Positions 36,474 through 48,967 of a stretch of DNA of 64,000 nt are shown piece by piece (the stretch's first letter is position 1; every line of letters begins with the position of its first letter). Below the pieces are notes generated by a model that saw only the letters and a list, made by a program, of their open reading frames with translations, did no database searches and was not told where the DNA came from. The translations under genes and the position numbers were made by a program. This DNA is from Bicyclus anynana (taxonomy: Eukaryota; Arthropoda; Insecta; Lepidoptera; Nymphalidae). The stretch lies in the NCBI RefSeq assembly GCF_947172395.1, contig NC_069095.1:10787321-10851320 (forward strand), read 5' to 3'.

Positions 36474-36918
36474 TACAGGTATACAGGTTCCTCGGGAGTA
36501 TTTCCCATAACTCTATGGTTATATTCTTTAAGGAAAATTAATTCAAAATGTCTAAGGAACATGTGTTCTAAAATGAATAGTTTCGAAGTAAAAATTATTT
36601 CTTTTGTAAATAGATGACCTAGCCAAACTTACTTATTCATTAATCATAATCATGAAGTAGCTTACTAGTGCAGTGCGGAGTGCCAATTGCAAAATCTCGT
36701 CGATAGCGACAGTCTTACCACTATGATTATGTAGGTATTTTAAAATTCAAGGATAGATAAAGTGAGTTACATGGATAGTTGGAATTATTTGAATTACTTT
36801 GTATGAAAACAAAAAGTTCTTTTTTTATTTAAAAAAATAATTATGTAGTTCGGCCCCTATAAGTGGACTTATCAACACCTTGAACTTATGGGAAATACTT
36901 CGCAACACCCTGTATATA
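36474..36918. mobile_element. Non-autonomous DNA transposon, second copy
   Basis: Inverted relative to 18345-18815. Starts tacaggttcctcgggagtat and ends atgggaaatacttcgcaaca plus ccctgta. The internal segments gtcttaccac and gaagtagcttactagtg match in reverse complement. Confidence 0.8.
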
Positions 36919-38019
36919 TTAAAGCCAAGCTCGATGTGGAATGTTTATCAACAAACAAATTCAAAATAATGGTATAAATAATAATACTAAATTAATGTCA
37001 ATTTTCATTTTTACTTTGAGAAAAAATTAGATAATGTTGTTTTTTTTACTAAAGTTTATTTCAAATTAATAATAAAGATTAATAATTCCTTTATTGATAA
37101 ACATTCTTATAGTTTTTCAGGCTACAACATTTTATTTGAAATTTTAATTTGTAAAACACGCATATTTTTTTAATTTCTTTCGTAATTAACGTTCGAACGA
37201 TAATGAGCGTCGAGTTTTAATTTCAGCAAAAATTCCAGCGTTGAATTAAAAATTAATTAACTTCCTCCAACAGACCAACTTTGTACGCATTTCGGTTGTG
37301 ATTTTTGTTTAGCATAAAAATTTTACTCTGACGAGATGATAGGCTATCTCTCAAAAGGTTGCTTCATTTACATAGTGGGGTAGAATGCGAAAGCCTTTTG
37401 CGTTGGAATTTTTAAATTTTTTTTCAAAGCACACCCAAAAGCCACTGTGGCTTCAATCAGAATATTAAGCCGATTTTGACACGTCTGTTTTATAGGAACC
37501 GAGGGCGAGGGGCCTTTTATTGCAAGCTTGGGGAGTGAAATTTTCAATTTCATGTCCAAAGGACGCGAGTGAATTGACACGAAACCCGGCTTTTTCATGC
37601 AAATACGAGTAAGATAATGAAACAAAAACATATTTCAACATTCTATATTCAGATAAACGAAATACTGCTATAGGTAATATAAATAACATCAGCTGTTTAA
37701 TAATAATTAATATCACAACGGGAACTTAGCCACATTAAGAATCTACTTAATCTAGTTAACCAAAAACGCATAGTTATTCCGATTGTGATGAAACTTTGGT
37801 TGAATTGTTAACGAATTGATACTATCGTTTTACATTAGCGATTACAGCGAGCTATAAATATTTAGATTTCGTAACTGAAAGACTGTTTAACAGTATTGCA
37901 CAATTATAATTTAGTTTTTTCTAATTACTTAATAGTAATAGTTTGATGACAATATTACTCATGACGATTTATCTGTTAATAATAATAATTAAATAAAATG
38001 GTTAAGATTAGATAATCTA

Positions 38020-38281
38020 TATATATAAAAGAAAGTCGTGTTAGTTACTCCACTTATAACTCAAGAACGGCTGAACTGATTTAGCTGAAAATTGGCAGGG
38101 AGGTAGTTTAGAGCCAGGAGAAGGACATAGGATACTTTTCACTTTTTTTTTTATACTTTTTTTTACGGGTAGGGTAGGGGTAGGGTAGGAGTAGGGTAGG
38201 GGTAGGGTAGGGGTAGGATAGAGGTAGTTGAAAGTTTACATCGAGTTTCACGCGGACGAAGTCGCGGACGTCCGCTAGTAA
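38020..38281 (-). mobile_element. RTE-like tail with TAGGGG array
   Basis: The array is at 38165-38225, followed by cacgcggacgaagtcgcgga and cgtccgctagta. Confidence 0.7.
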
Positions 38282-38799
38282 TGTATAAATGGCGATGTGC
38301 TTTGCTAAGCCTGAATTACGTAATTTATTTTTGTTTACAAACAAACAAAATATGAGATACATAGTTGTCATGTCATCCTAATCTTGTGTCTTTTCTTCCA
38401 TCTTAAAATTCTAGATGTCATTTCTTTATGGCGATTTTACTTTAATTTACGTCAAATGAAATAGGTTTTAGATATAAATTTCGTTTACAAAATGTCTGTG
38501 TTCTTCAGTTTTAGAAGTACAAACCTAATCTTATTGCCATCTAATCGTAAATTCGCTAATAGTTTGCTCGGCTAGACATTTATAGCGATAAAAATCGTGT
38601 TTTTTTTTCAGAACACCCAAACACCATATACTCATTGGGATGTGATAACATCTTCTATAATACTGAGAGTATTTTAAAATTTCCGTTTTCATTAATTCTA
38701 ATTTTATAATTAATAATAAATAATAACCGTAATCACATTACATTAGGACTCGAACAAAACTGACTACATTTTAAATATGAGAATAATACTCACTGAAAA

Positions 38800-41700
38800 C
38801 TAATTGTCGCGTCTAATATCGAAATTGCTGAAGGTATATTCGGAGATTTCTTTGTCGTTCTTGAAGTTGGCCTTGTCTATTTGACTACTCGGACTGCCAG
38901 TCGTCTTCAGCCAGTTCATCCTGATTGAAATAAATAAAAATTTAAAAATACAACAGTGCCGACATCGAATAAAATCGATATAATTCATATTGGAATCTCT
39001 ACTAATGTTGTATAGTTGAAGTATTATTTGGTTGAACGCGCTAATTTCAGAGACTACCTACTGGTTGGAATAGAATAAGTATGTTTGGGGCACATAGTTC
39101 GAAGAAGCGATGGATTTGGGGCACATAGTTCGACGAACCGATGGATTTGGGGTCCCAAGATGCTGGAATGGCGACTCCGCACTAAAAAGCGCAGTGTTGG
39201 TCGACCACCAGGTGGACTAACGACGTCAAGCGAGTCACAGGGATTCGCTGGATGCAGGCGGCTCAGGATCGTGATGTTTGGAAGTCCCTTCAAAATGCCC
39301 ATGTCCTGCAGTGGACGTCCATCGGCTGATATGATGATGATGATCTTCATCCCGGAAAGGCTACTTTTTATCTCGGAAAAATCCGTGGTTCCCGAGAGAT
39401 TTGTGAAAAACTAATTTCTACGCGGACGAAGTTGCGGGCGTCAACCAGTTTGCAATAAAATACAAATAAAACTTTCAAGACTGCTATGAATATTTGAATA
39501 GATGCCATCAGCTGAAAACTAGCTGCATCGCACAAGCAAGTCGGATCATTTAGAAGTTTTAACGAGCGACGTAAAACATGCATTCTTTAAGCGAATTAGG
39601 TTACGACTTGCGATGAGGACTCGGCCCACAGTTCCCATTAGCCTTGAGATAGACGTGAGGCGTAATGTCCTCCATTAAGGCTGTTTCATTATGAAAGTGG
39701 GCTGTTCGGCGAGGGTGTCAAGGGGATTCCTTTTTCTATTACATTTAGGTGCGGGGACGAACAAATTCTTAGCGAAGATTCAATTTTTGCACGAGTATGA
39801 TTTGGATTTTAACTGCTCAAGGAATTGCCGTTTAAAATAAGCAATCTACTAACTAATTTTCATGATATTTTTTTTTATGTGGGTTTTATTATTGTTAGAT
39901 ACATTATTCGCACTGTAGTTAGCTGGTAGTTTGGTGGTTCTGTTTTAACCGTAATCGACGTAAAAAAGTAGAGTAATATAAGGGAGTGTCTATCTGTGGA
40001 TATACTGTCAGTGGCATTGTAACTTTAAAATAATTGTAGTGATGCGGTTTTTTGTTTGAAAGAAAATATGACCCTTGCCTTCGATTCTGAGGGCGTCGGT
40101 TTGAATCCGGTCCTGCGCATGCTCCTCAAACTTTTCAATTATGTTAAGAAATTAAATATCACTGAAACAAACGGTGAAAGAAAAATCATCGTAAAACCTG
40201 AGAATTTTCTTAATTATCAACGTGTGTGAATTCTGCCAACCGGTATTGGGCAGAATGGTGGACTATTGGCCTAACCCCTCTCTTTTCTGTGAGAAGACTC
40301 GTGTTCAACAGTGAGCCGAATATGGGTTGATAACGAGAGGTGACACGTTGAGGTGCAAGTATTATACAAGATTTAGATATGCCCTTATGAATTATATTTT
40401 TGGATTGGCCATCACACTTTTGAAAAGCTCTTACACTAATTGTAAACAATCAATCAAGAAGGTCATCTGATCGAAATGCTTGCAGCCCATAAAACAAACG
40501 GAACACTAAAGGATGCCTGACCGGTGTATCGATCCCATACAAGCACAAACTGTAGATACTTGTAAGTAAAACCATGGATATAACACTGCTTGAAAGTGTG
40601 CGTTAGTTTTAAATTAGGTTGTCTTGGTTTCACTTTCCAATTTAGGAGTTTATACTTTCTGTAGTAAAAGGTCTACTCTGTTGGCAGGTTTCGATCGTTT
40701 CTAGTTACCAAAAAGGAGGATGGCGAAAGTGGGAGTCACACTCAGAAGTGTCGTACACTCTTACATTTGTATTAATTAAAACTATTATTTTATAAGATGC
40801 TTGTAAATTAAATATTGAGATTTTACAGAACGGGAATCAAGATTACTTCTATACATAGTAAAATTGTTCTACTTGTTGCTTGAGACCGAAACGCCTTGTC
40901 GTATTTACAAAGCAATCACGCAGTTGTATGTCAGCGGCGGTGTTTTTCAGTATAAAATTCACATTTATTCGTATGCATAGATAGCGTACCTTCTAATTTT
41001 AAGGTATATCTCTTTTCTCCCTGCTTTTTAAGATTGGTTACCATTTGCTTTTTTCTTAGTTTAATCAAGATTACCAACTATTAATGGGTTTGCATTATGT
41101 ACGCTACTTCTATCTGCTAGTCCCAAAATACATGCAACCTCGCCATTCTCCTTTCCCACCAAGCTATAGGTTCCTATAGCATATAGCAGTTCAAACATTT
41201 ATACCATCATAACCATCAGTTTTACACAAATCACCGGAAACCATAGATTTTCGGGACAAAGAGTAGCCAAAGTGTTAATCTAGAGTATTATTTAGTTTCA
41301 TTTTAAATTTTATCCAAATCGGTTCAGTGGATGCAGCGTTGAAGAGTAACAAACATTCATACAAACTTTCACGTTTTTAATGCTAGCGGACCCGGTCCCT
41401 TTGACTTATGTGCACTTCTTCCCTATACCTTCCCTACCCTACCCCTTAAAAACTGAAGAATGCTCCATACAAACTTCCACTCCCTATTTTAGGGAAGTGG
41501 AAGGTTAGAAAGAGACAAAAAGTAGCCTATGTCACTCTCCACCTTTTCAACTATCTCCACTTAAAAAATCACGTCAATTTGGTTCCCGTTTTGCCGTGAA
41601 AGACGGACAAACAAACAGATAGACAGACACACACACTTTCACATTTATAATATTAAGTATGAATTTACTAATTTGATCCTACTAATCCATACTGATTACT

Positions 41701-44700
41701 AGGATCAAATGAATTCGGTGGTTTACGTTTCTTAGCATGCGTGATAGACAATACATGATCCAGGTCACAGTCTTCAGTTTCAAGTGAAGCATTGCTGCCC
41801 CAATATCCTTAACAGCGCCATAATTGCTTACGTTATGACCACTAAAGTCTTGCGGACTTTCATCATCATCAAAGTTCCGTGTAACAGCTGTCTAGAATTA
41901 TCTTCGCAATACGACTGGTCGTTAACGTTTATTTTAATATGGCAATTCTCTTATCCACAGTATCGTTTTGTAGAATGGGGAATGAAATCTTACTTTCTTT
42001 AAGAACGATCTCTCTGACCCAGTTGGTAATGGTTTCAACGAGAGGTTCTAGATTCGATTCGCAACGTTTAGGATTTTACATTTTCAAAATGGTCTCAGCT
42101 CCGGTTTGGTGGTGGCATTGGTCGTGGCTAGAGCCAAAGACGTACTTTCACAGAATACATAATAGTATCGTCTACTCATAATAGCAATTAGATAATTATT
42201 TACAAACGTAATCACTAGCTGCTGGCATATTCTCTATTTTGGTCATTATTAACAACCTATAAATATAAACAATAAATAAATTGACATAAAGTCATCTACA
42301 CACTGTATGATATCCACCAGTAAGCACCGAATGACATTTGTTACATAGAATCTTAATTTCGTATGTCAACTAGCATACGTCAAAGGTAGTGAATAAGCTT
42401 GCTGGCCTATTCACTAATTTGGTCTTTATTAACAACCTATGATAAACATCAAATCAACTGAGAAATGTCATCTACCTACTGTATGATATACACGAAGGGT
42501 TGTCAGTAGACACCGGATAACATTGGTTACATATAATCTCAATTTCATTTATATCAACCAACATACGTCAATGTTAGTTAATAGCCTGGTCATCTAGTCC
42601 ACTAATTTTGAAAATTCCACTGATTTACAAAACCCTTTTAAAATATCTTTAGAAAATAAAAGAAAAATACGAACATTTCTTATAAAGTGAAAAAAAACTT
42701 TTATTTTGGAAATGGGTCAACCTTAAGATATTTCTTGTATTCCACAGAAAAGCATAGATTGTGCCTCTAGGGTAATAAAGAGTACGAATTAACCCGACAG
42801 CAAAGTATTTTCAATAGCCATTTATGTATGGAAGCCAGTCTGAATAGGTTCAGCATTGCTGCATTCATTCCAGCTCCTCATTAGAGAAAAGCGGATGCGC
42901 GCGAATAGATTTGAAATGTATGACCTACTGACTAAGCACCTGAGAGAGCCAGACATACCATTTAATTAAGGCCGAAAGGGTAATGCCCCTCGACCAATAC
43001 AACGTTGGCCCAGGGAACCCAGGTATTCCCCAGTATTTTATACGGGTATATCTGGGTTTCCAGTTCATCATCATCATTATCAACCCATATTCGCCTGCTG
43101 AGCTCGAGTCTCCTCTCAGAATGAGAGGGGTTAGGCCAATAGTCCACCACGCTGGCCCAATGCGGATTGGCAGATTTCAGTAGGCCAGGGCATGAGAGGG
43201 GCATTCTCTTTTAAGCTATGCTCCTACCATAAGTAAGTTCGGTACTACCATAAGTAAGCCAAGTAAGGAGTTAAGATCGTGGTGGCTTTGTATGGTATAG
43301 TCGGATGCAATCTTTTTGACGTTTCCAAACATTGGCAGGACAGTGCATTTCATAGTTGTAAATCCTGATGACTTATTATATTATTTTGGAGGATGTTTCC
43401 ACTTTGTACGTATATTGCATACCCTAGTTAAAACCTTTGTGCACGCCATTGGGTAGGAGCATGGGGCTGACAAACATACAGCCCTAATAAAATGAAGCAA
43501 GTCTGGCTATCGCAATTTCTCGGTCTTTGCAACTCGCTCGGAATCGTTATTGCTACTTTGTATACGCGACCTAAAATCATTTCACAATTTCGCTTCTGTT
43601 CGCTCAAAAATCATTTCGCAATTCTGTTCCATTCAAAAATTCAGATACAGCATATTTTATAAGCGTAAAAATGTTATTCCAGTCACTCGTATGATGAGTG
43701 AGGTTTAATCCTCTAAAAGTAAAGGTTAATTCCCACTTTACTCAAATAATAAATAAATTTACTCAATACTCAAAAGCTAAATGGGTATCAACCCATTTAG
43801 CCTTTGAGTAGGTACTCTTGTATCATCATAATCATGAACGACTTATATTCGTCTCATTGTTGAGCACGAGTCTCCTCTCATTAAAAGAGGGGTTAGGCCT
43901 TAGCACAGCACGCTGGCCAAATGCGTTTCGTTCGTTTTCGTTGTTTTCGTTGTGTTGTGTTTGCTCCAGCTTTTCAGTTGTGTGCATTTTAAGAAATTGA
44001 TTATCACATGTCTCAAACAGTGAAGGCAAAACAAAGTCTGCCAATCGGTATTTGGCCAGCGTAGTGGACTAAGGCCTAACTTGTATACACATAATGTATT
44101 GTACCCAGATTTTGGAATTGAAGGCTCATAACCCAACCAACTATTTATTTTATGAAATTGAAACCTAATAACGTTTTGATTGGTTTAATGTGGCACTGTA
44201 ATAGAAAGCCAAATTATCACATAACTTGGCTTTCTATTACAGTAACTTCTTTGCCAGTGGGATGGTGGGATCGTAAATTAAACATAGTTTTAGGATACAA
44301 ATATGTACTTACCTTGTTGACTATAATACTATGACATGTCGTTTAAACTGTACAGTGGAATTGTTCAATTAAATAGTCCGTGTGTAGGCAAAACTGAGAA
44401 CTGTACTGTAGTTAATACTGTAGTTAGTCTAATAATTTTGAATAGAATTTCGATTAGATTAAACTGTACAGCGAAAACTTAAAGTCTGTAATCTGCATTA
44501 GTTACCTACAACAATAATTCAGAATGAATGTTTTATATCCTTCGAAGGAAATTAGTCTTAATGTATTTCCCGAAAATTGGTCTTGTGAACTTTAACCATT
44601 TATGACGAAATTACAATCGATCAGAAATCCTAACGAGCTTTACCCATCCCAAAAGCAATTAGAACGAAATGTCTAGAACACGTTCTGATTGTTAACTATA

Positions 44701-46998
44701 AAATAGATTTGTTACGAAACTTTCGCTATCGAAATTTTCCATCAATAATTCGTGGCGGTTTGGATAATATTGAATTTTAGGACTGGAAGATAGATGAAAG
44801 ATCATTTGGAAAATTAAATAGATAGGTATGCACTATATTGAAACTTGTCTGCCAAACTATATATAGCTTGGCAACTTCGTTCGTAACACTCCCGATGGTC
44901 CGCGCGAGCCGGAGGGGCGTGTACCGATGAATGAAAAAACCACGACTGATGGACCTCACTTGCCCGCACGCACGATTTCACACACGCGCAATCTTTCCCC
45001 CCGTCGCCCGCATATCATGGGAGTGTCATCAACGAACTAGCCAGACTATAAGTACGTACATTGTACATATTACCTATTGTAGTTTGTCTTACAAAAATTA
45101 AAAAGTTTATTAATTGTGTGTGACCTACACAAATTGTTCAAAATATTTTAGAATTTAATTCAATTTAATTGTTCAAAATAATAACACGCACATGGCACAG
45201 AGACCATTACTATGAGTACTAGAAAGCTGTAAATTAGCGTGAGTATAGAGGGAACAAAAACCACAACAATAACAATTTTTTTGTTAACAATGTGAACAAA
45301 AACATATAAGTAATTAAAATTTTGATATATTTTTTTTTGAGTTATTACCTCCCCCTTACTGTAAAGCGTGGATAAAAATTTGCCTCGTTTATTTTATTGT
45401 ATCCTTGGGTAGATCTTTATATAATATCAGGGGTCTTGTACTAACTTTTTTGATTTAGGGATTTGGATCCATTTGTAAAATATTATTATTTGTTATATTG
45501 CTATAGTATTTAGAAATGACATTTATTTCAAAAATGTGCTGCACATTATATCCTCTCTTAAGTTGGCCCACACTTTGGCCAGTATATTGGTCAATACATT
45601 GCCCAATGTTCTTCATGTTGGTGAACATTGTGCTTGTTGCAAAACACCAACACTACAAGAGCATGAGCACTACAAATATATTGACAAACATACTGGCCAA
45701 TGAACTAGCCACTGTTGGTCAACATAAGAATGGGTAATTACACTATTGTAGTGCCTAATACCTCAACTGGTTGGGTATGTCAAGACCAAAACCCAAATAT
45801 TAGAAGCATCACCCAAATATTGGCACAACATAATAAAAGCTAATAGCCGAGCATTAAGCTGCATGAGAGCAGTGATAGCCCAGTGGATAGTTACCTCTGC
45901 CTCAGACTCCGGAGGGTGTGGGTTCGACTCCAGTCCGGGGCATGCGTCTCCAACTTTTCAGTTATGTGCATTTTAAGAAATTAAATATAACTTATCTCAA
46001 ATAGTGAAGGAAAACATTGTGAGGAAACCTGCATACCAGAGAATTTCTTAATTCTCTGCGTGTGTGAAGTCTGCCAATCTGCATTGGGCTAGCGTGGTGG
46101 ACTATTGACCTAACACCTCTCATTCTGAGAGGAGACTCAAGCTCAGCAGTGAGCCGAATATGGGTTGATAACGACGAAGCTGGATGAACCAAGCAAATTT
46201 TGGATCATTATGTGCTGATTTTCATTTTCAGACACCTAGATCCAATGTAAACAACTTACATAGTTTCCACTTTGTCAGATGGTCCCTGCATCTGTCCCTC
46301 CACTGTGCCTTTAGATGTGTTCCGGCACCATCCTTTAAGGGCCAGCTTTTCTGCTTGATCTTTGGTGTACTGAAAAACAATGGGCTTATATATTCAGTTT
46401 TGGGTACAAAAGTTAGCCTTATGCTGTGGTGCAACGAATGCTCTTGGGTAGATCAAAGTTATAGCGCAAATTGTGATCATAGACTCACCCGTCCTTGATT
46501 TTTGCTAATACATGTGAGCTTGTCACCAGGATCACAGAATAACCCTGTAATACTAGCTAACATTGTATCAGTGCACGCAGTACTTTCATGAAGTTCATAA
46601 TGAACAATTATTAATTTACCTGTTTACTGTTCTTGTTAAAAATTGAGTAGCTTAGAGGATATGGGAAGGATGGAAGTAACATCCCCCCCCCACAGCCCCA
46701 GCTCCATCCTCCCACTTATCGAGGATAAGGAATCCATAACCCAACCCGATTATATTATTTATTTGATCTATCATTGATAAAAACTAACTATAAAACTTAC
46801 CTACAAACCATATTACTATGGACTTTAATCAAAAAGACGGAAGTCTTCAATCAAACTCTAGAACTCTAGGGGCATATCTATATACGATAAAACCGTCTAA
46901 CACTACTTAAAAATAATTCTTGTTCCAATGCATACCTTCCGGAAAAATACTCCTTGCACCCGGCCAAATACTTCAAAGTCAACACTTCTGAGCGCCAT
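38800..46998 (-). CDS. Acylphosphatase, complete, 3 exons with a 7.3 kb intron
   Basis: Exons in transcript order: 46998-46936, 46369-46260 and 38920-38800 (stop). Phases agree and give 97 aa, the usual family length (~98). The enzyme hydrolyses the carboxyl-phosphate bond of acyl phosphates. The signature FGRVQGVFFRK carries the phosphate-binding loop and catalytic Arg (residue 20), and GWCRNTSKGTV carries the catalytic Asn. The last exon holds GSPSSQIDKANF and FSNFDIRRDN, matching the conserved C-terminus. The frame stays open upstream of MALRS; starting at 47076 would add 26 residues (MNSLLIITTVTSCLRLSSFS...) resembling a targeting leader. The conserved start at 46998 is preferred on length. 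The final 7.3 kb intron holds only repeats, but the exon is firmly identified by its phase and the family match. Confidence 0.92.
39051..39330 (+). mobile_element. LINE C-terminal ORF fragment (RTE-like)
   Basis: Decayed frame with GHIVRRSDG, PKMLEWRLRTKKRSVGRPPG and a tgatatgatgatgatgat tail, matching the end of RTE-like polyproteins. A minus-strand relative lies at 53690-53830. Within the acylphosphatase intron. Confidence 0.7.
39340..39450 (-). mobile_element. RTE-like tail fragment
   Basis: Keeps ggctactttttatctcggaa and tacgcggacgaagttgcggg. In the acylphosphatase intron. Confidence 0.6.
40063..40335 (+). mobile_element. tRNA-derived SINE (family A), degraded
   Basis: Recognised by gggcgtcggtttgaatccgg, tatgttaagaaattaaatat and gtgagccgaatatgggttga. 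The tRNA head is partly lost. Confidence 0.7.
41210..41660 (+). mobile_element. Two joined RTE-like tails
   Basis: The first ends with caaactttcacgtttttaat. The second begins gctagcggacccggtccctt and ends acatttataatattaagta. Confidence 0.6.
42008..42182 (+). mobile_element. tRNA-derived SINE (family D)
   Basis: A tRNA-like head (ctctgacccagttggtaatg, box B aggttctagattcgattc) followed by ggtttggtggtggcattggt and cgtggcta. Single copy in the window. Confidence 0.55.
42215..42605. repeat. Tandem duplication, two ~190-bp units
   Basis: Unit 1 is about 42215-42405 and unit 2 about 42406-42605. Shared blocks in order: ctggc-tattc, tttggtc-ttattaacaacctat, gtcatctac, actgtatgatat, ttacata-aatct and catacgtca. 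Divergence is moderate, so the duplication is not recent. Confidence 0.85.
43066..43175 (-). mobile_element. tRNA-derived SINE (family A), 3' part only
   Basis: Holds the tail, gagctcgagtctcctctcag and gctggcccaatgcggattgg, but lacks the tRNA head. Confidence 0.75.
43823..44080. mobile_element. Composite of two SINE-A fragments in inverted orientation
   Basis: 43823-43925 is a minus-oriented 3' part. 43965-44080 is a plus-oriented internal part (cttttcagttgtgtgcattt to ggcctaac). They are separated by a short spacer with a gttttcgttgttttcgttgt tract. Confidence 0.75.
44195..44243. repeat. Perfect 18-bp inverted repeat, 13-nt loop
   Basis: Left arm 44195-44212 (actgtaatagaaagccaa) and right arm 44226-44243. 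Confidence 0.88.
44866..45053. mobile_element. MITE with agcttggcaa ends, longer copy
   Basis: From tagcttggcaacttcgttcg to gagtgtcatcaacgaactag. It has a GC-rich interior and is related to 25084-25190. Confidence 0.65.
45545..45735. mobile_element. Degenerate palindromic MITE
   Basis: The left ttggccagtatattggtcaa is mirrored by ttgacaaacatactggccaa on the right. The centre has paired caccaaca-type blocks. In the acylphosphatase intron. Confidence 0.5.
45866..46176 (+). mobile_element. tRNA-derived SINE (family A)
   Basis: Nearly full length, from agtgatagcccagtggatag to gaatatgggttgataacgac. It ends about 85 bp from acylphosphatase exon 2. Confidence 0.85.
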
Positions 46999-47571
46999 GG
47001 GTACAGTTGTAGCCGCGCTGAAGCTGCTTAGTCTTAAACAACTGGTGACTGTTGTTATAATTAACAAGGAATTCATTAAAATAGATTTATAATTTAAATT
47101 TAGACTTGAAATTATATCGTCGAACACAACATTATTTTGAATTTTTGCAAGTGGATTTTTCACAGTTGACATTGACAGTTGACACAGAGTTATAGCATTT
47201 ACAAAGAGAAGTCCGTTGGCCACAAAATAGAAATGGTGGAGGTTTTTGTAAGAGTATGGTTAGATTTTCAGGTATGTGACACTAAATTGTATTTATTTCT
47301 TTATTAAAACCATACTTTATTAATTACTGCTATATTTTATTATTCATTTCATCAGGAAGTTACAAGTTGTGCGGCTTGAAGCTAACGTTTGAAATGCACC
47401 GACTACTGTTTGACAAACTGTCATGTGTCACTATTTCACCAATTGTCATTTCAACATCGACCGAGTAGTGGGGCAATAAATTTTTAAAAATAAATATTGC
47501 AATATTCAAGTTTGCAATTATCTCTCTAGTAGATTATTTCATATCGGAATAGCGTACCGCAGTAAATTACA
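46999..47571. promoter_or_regulatory. Putative bidirectional promoter of acylphosphatase and SdhC
   Basis: 573 bp between the divergent start codons, free of recognised repeats. No TATA box or other element can be assigned. The promoter role is inferred from layout only. Confidence 0.45.
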
Positions 47572-48755
47572 ATGGCTTTTTATTGCTGCGGCAGGTATGT
47601 TGACATTTTTGTTATTATGTAATGTTATCTTTGGGTTTTTATAGTGTTTCAGTGTAGACTGGTTTCCAGATTAGGAAATACCTCGCTGTTGGGCAATTTG
47701 GCAAAGTTTCGCACCGCGTTGGGAAGTGCGACGTATGCTCAAGCTGCGGCAGTTCCTAAGATAACGTTTAAAAAATTTGAACCACCAAAAGAGGAACATC
47801 ATGATATTCGAAACGAACGTCTGAACAGGCCCTTGTCGCCCCATCTCACTATCTACAAGTTCCAGATTACTAGTGTTCTGTCCATCACGCACAGAACTGC
47901 AGGTATATGTTTAATTTTGTTAAATTTAAATTCTATCACAAGACTTGACTTGAGGGTTGCTACTAGATTTTAGGGTTACCAGCTTTTTATATTAAACTCA
48001 TTTTAGGTCACAGAATATAGTTTTTATTTCAATAAGTATACTTCTCTAAATTATATTTTGATTTTTTATTTTTAAATTAAGCCTACATATTGCTCAAAAT
48101 CACAAGAAAATCCATGTAGTAGTTTTGAGAATCAGGGGTTTTACTATTCATTGAGAATTGAGATTAATGTGATAGGCATTGACAGGAACATTTATTTGAT
48201 GGTCTACAATGAGATAACTCTAAAAAACTGTACACACATTTTTCATAAAAAATATTTGGTAGTTGTTATATTGTTAAAAAAAATTCATCAAAGATTCTGT
48301 TTGGCTTTACATCTTAGTCATACCCAATTGAGGCTTTCCTCATTTGGGGTCATTAACATTAAAATTTTCCTAATTCTCAATATCATTAGTCAAATAGCAT
48401 GTTGATTAATTACATAGTTTTGATATTTACTTGTTGAACTAGTTTGTAACAATATAATTTTGTTTTAGGAATAATTTTAACTGGATACGCAACAGCTCTC
48501 GGCCTAGGAGCTCTTGTACTGCCCCATGACATCTCCCATTATGTTACTATGATCGAAGGATTAAATCTGTCTCCGGCAACCATCTTTTTAGCGAAAGCCT
48601 TAATTGCGGCTCCTTTTGGCTATCATTTTGCGAATGGTATTAGACATCTGTATTGGGACACCGCTAAAGGTTTAACGATCAAAGAGGTTTATTCAACAGG
48701 CTATGCTATGTTAGGAGCGGCTGTAGCAATCACTCTGTTCCTGGCCGCATTATAA
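47572..48755 (+). CDS. SdhC: SdhC, succinate dehydrogenase cytochrome b560 subunit, complete, 3 exons
   Basis: Exons are 47572-47594, 47658-47902 and 48469-48755 (stop TAA); 184 aa. The acceptor at 47656-47657 (tgtag) is chosen because it alone of three nearby AGs joins exon 1 in frame, giving MAFYCCGRLVSRLG. This is one of two membrane anchors of respiratory complex II, binding heme b and ubiquinone (family knowledge). Family marks: RLNRPLSPHLTIYKFQ before the first helix, SITHRTAG, and GYHFANGIRHLYWDTAKGL with conserved His. Three hydrophobic helices are visible: VLSITHRTAGIILTGYATAL, IFLAKALIAAPFGYHF and AMLGAAVAITLFLAAL. The basic leader MAFYCCGRLVSRLGNTSLLG suits mitochondrial import. 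It is head-to-head with acylphosphatase and tail-to-tail with transferrin. Confidence 0.95.
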
Positions 48756-48831
48756 TTATGAAAGGACAGTAGGATTAATAGAAATTTGTTGACTTTTTGG
48801 TATTATTATTTATTTTCAATTTAAGCGATGT

Positions 48832-48844
48832 AATAAATTTTATT
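48832..48844. terminator. Palindromic poly(A) signal between SdhC and transferrin
   Basis: AATAAATTTTATT gives AATAAA on the plus strand (48832-48837, 77 nt past the SdhC stop) and on the minus strand (48844-48839, about 125 nt past the transferrin stop). Another minus-strand AATAAA is at 48872-48867. Confidence 0.6.
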
Positions 48845-48967
48845 AAATACACATAATTCGATTTGTTTTATTGGTGAGGTTATTTTTTACAGTCTCTTTC
48901 TTAATGATTAAATAATGTGTTATTATGTAAATAAGTTACATAAAACATTAGAATAAATTAAAATAAA

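Larger units (their letters stand above)
35791..38799. other. KCTD-acylphosphatase intergenic region
   Basis: A GC-rich patch at 36230-36310 (gcccgcccccgcgcccgccc) upstream of KCTD may be a promoter or first noncoding exon. A TIR transposon lies at 36474-36918 and an RTE-like tail at 38020-38281. The rest is AT-rich with no recognised gene. Confidence 0.5.
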
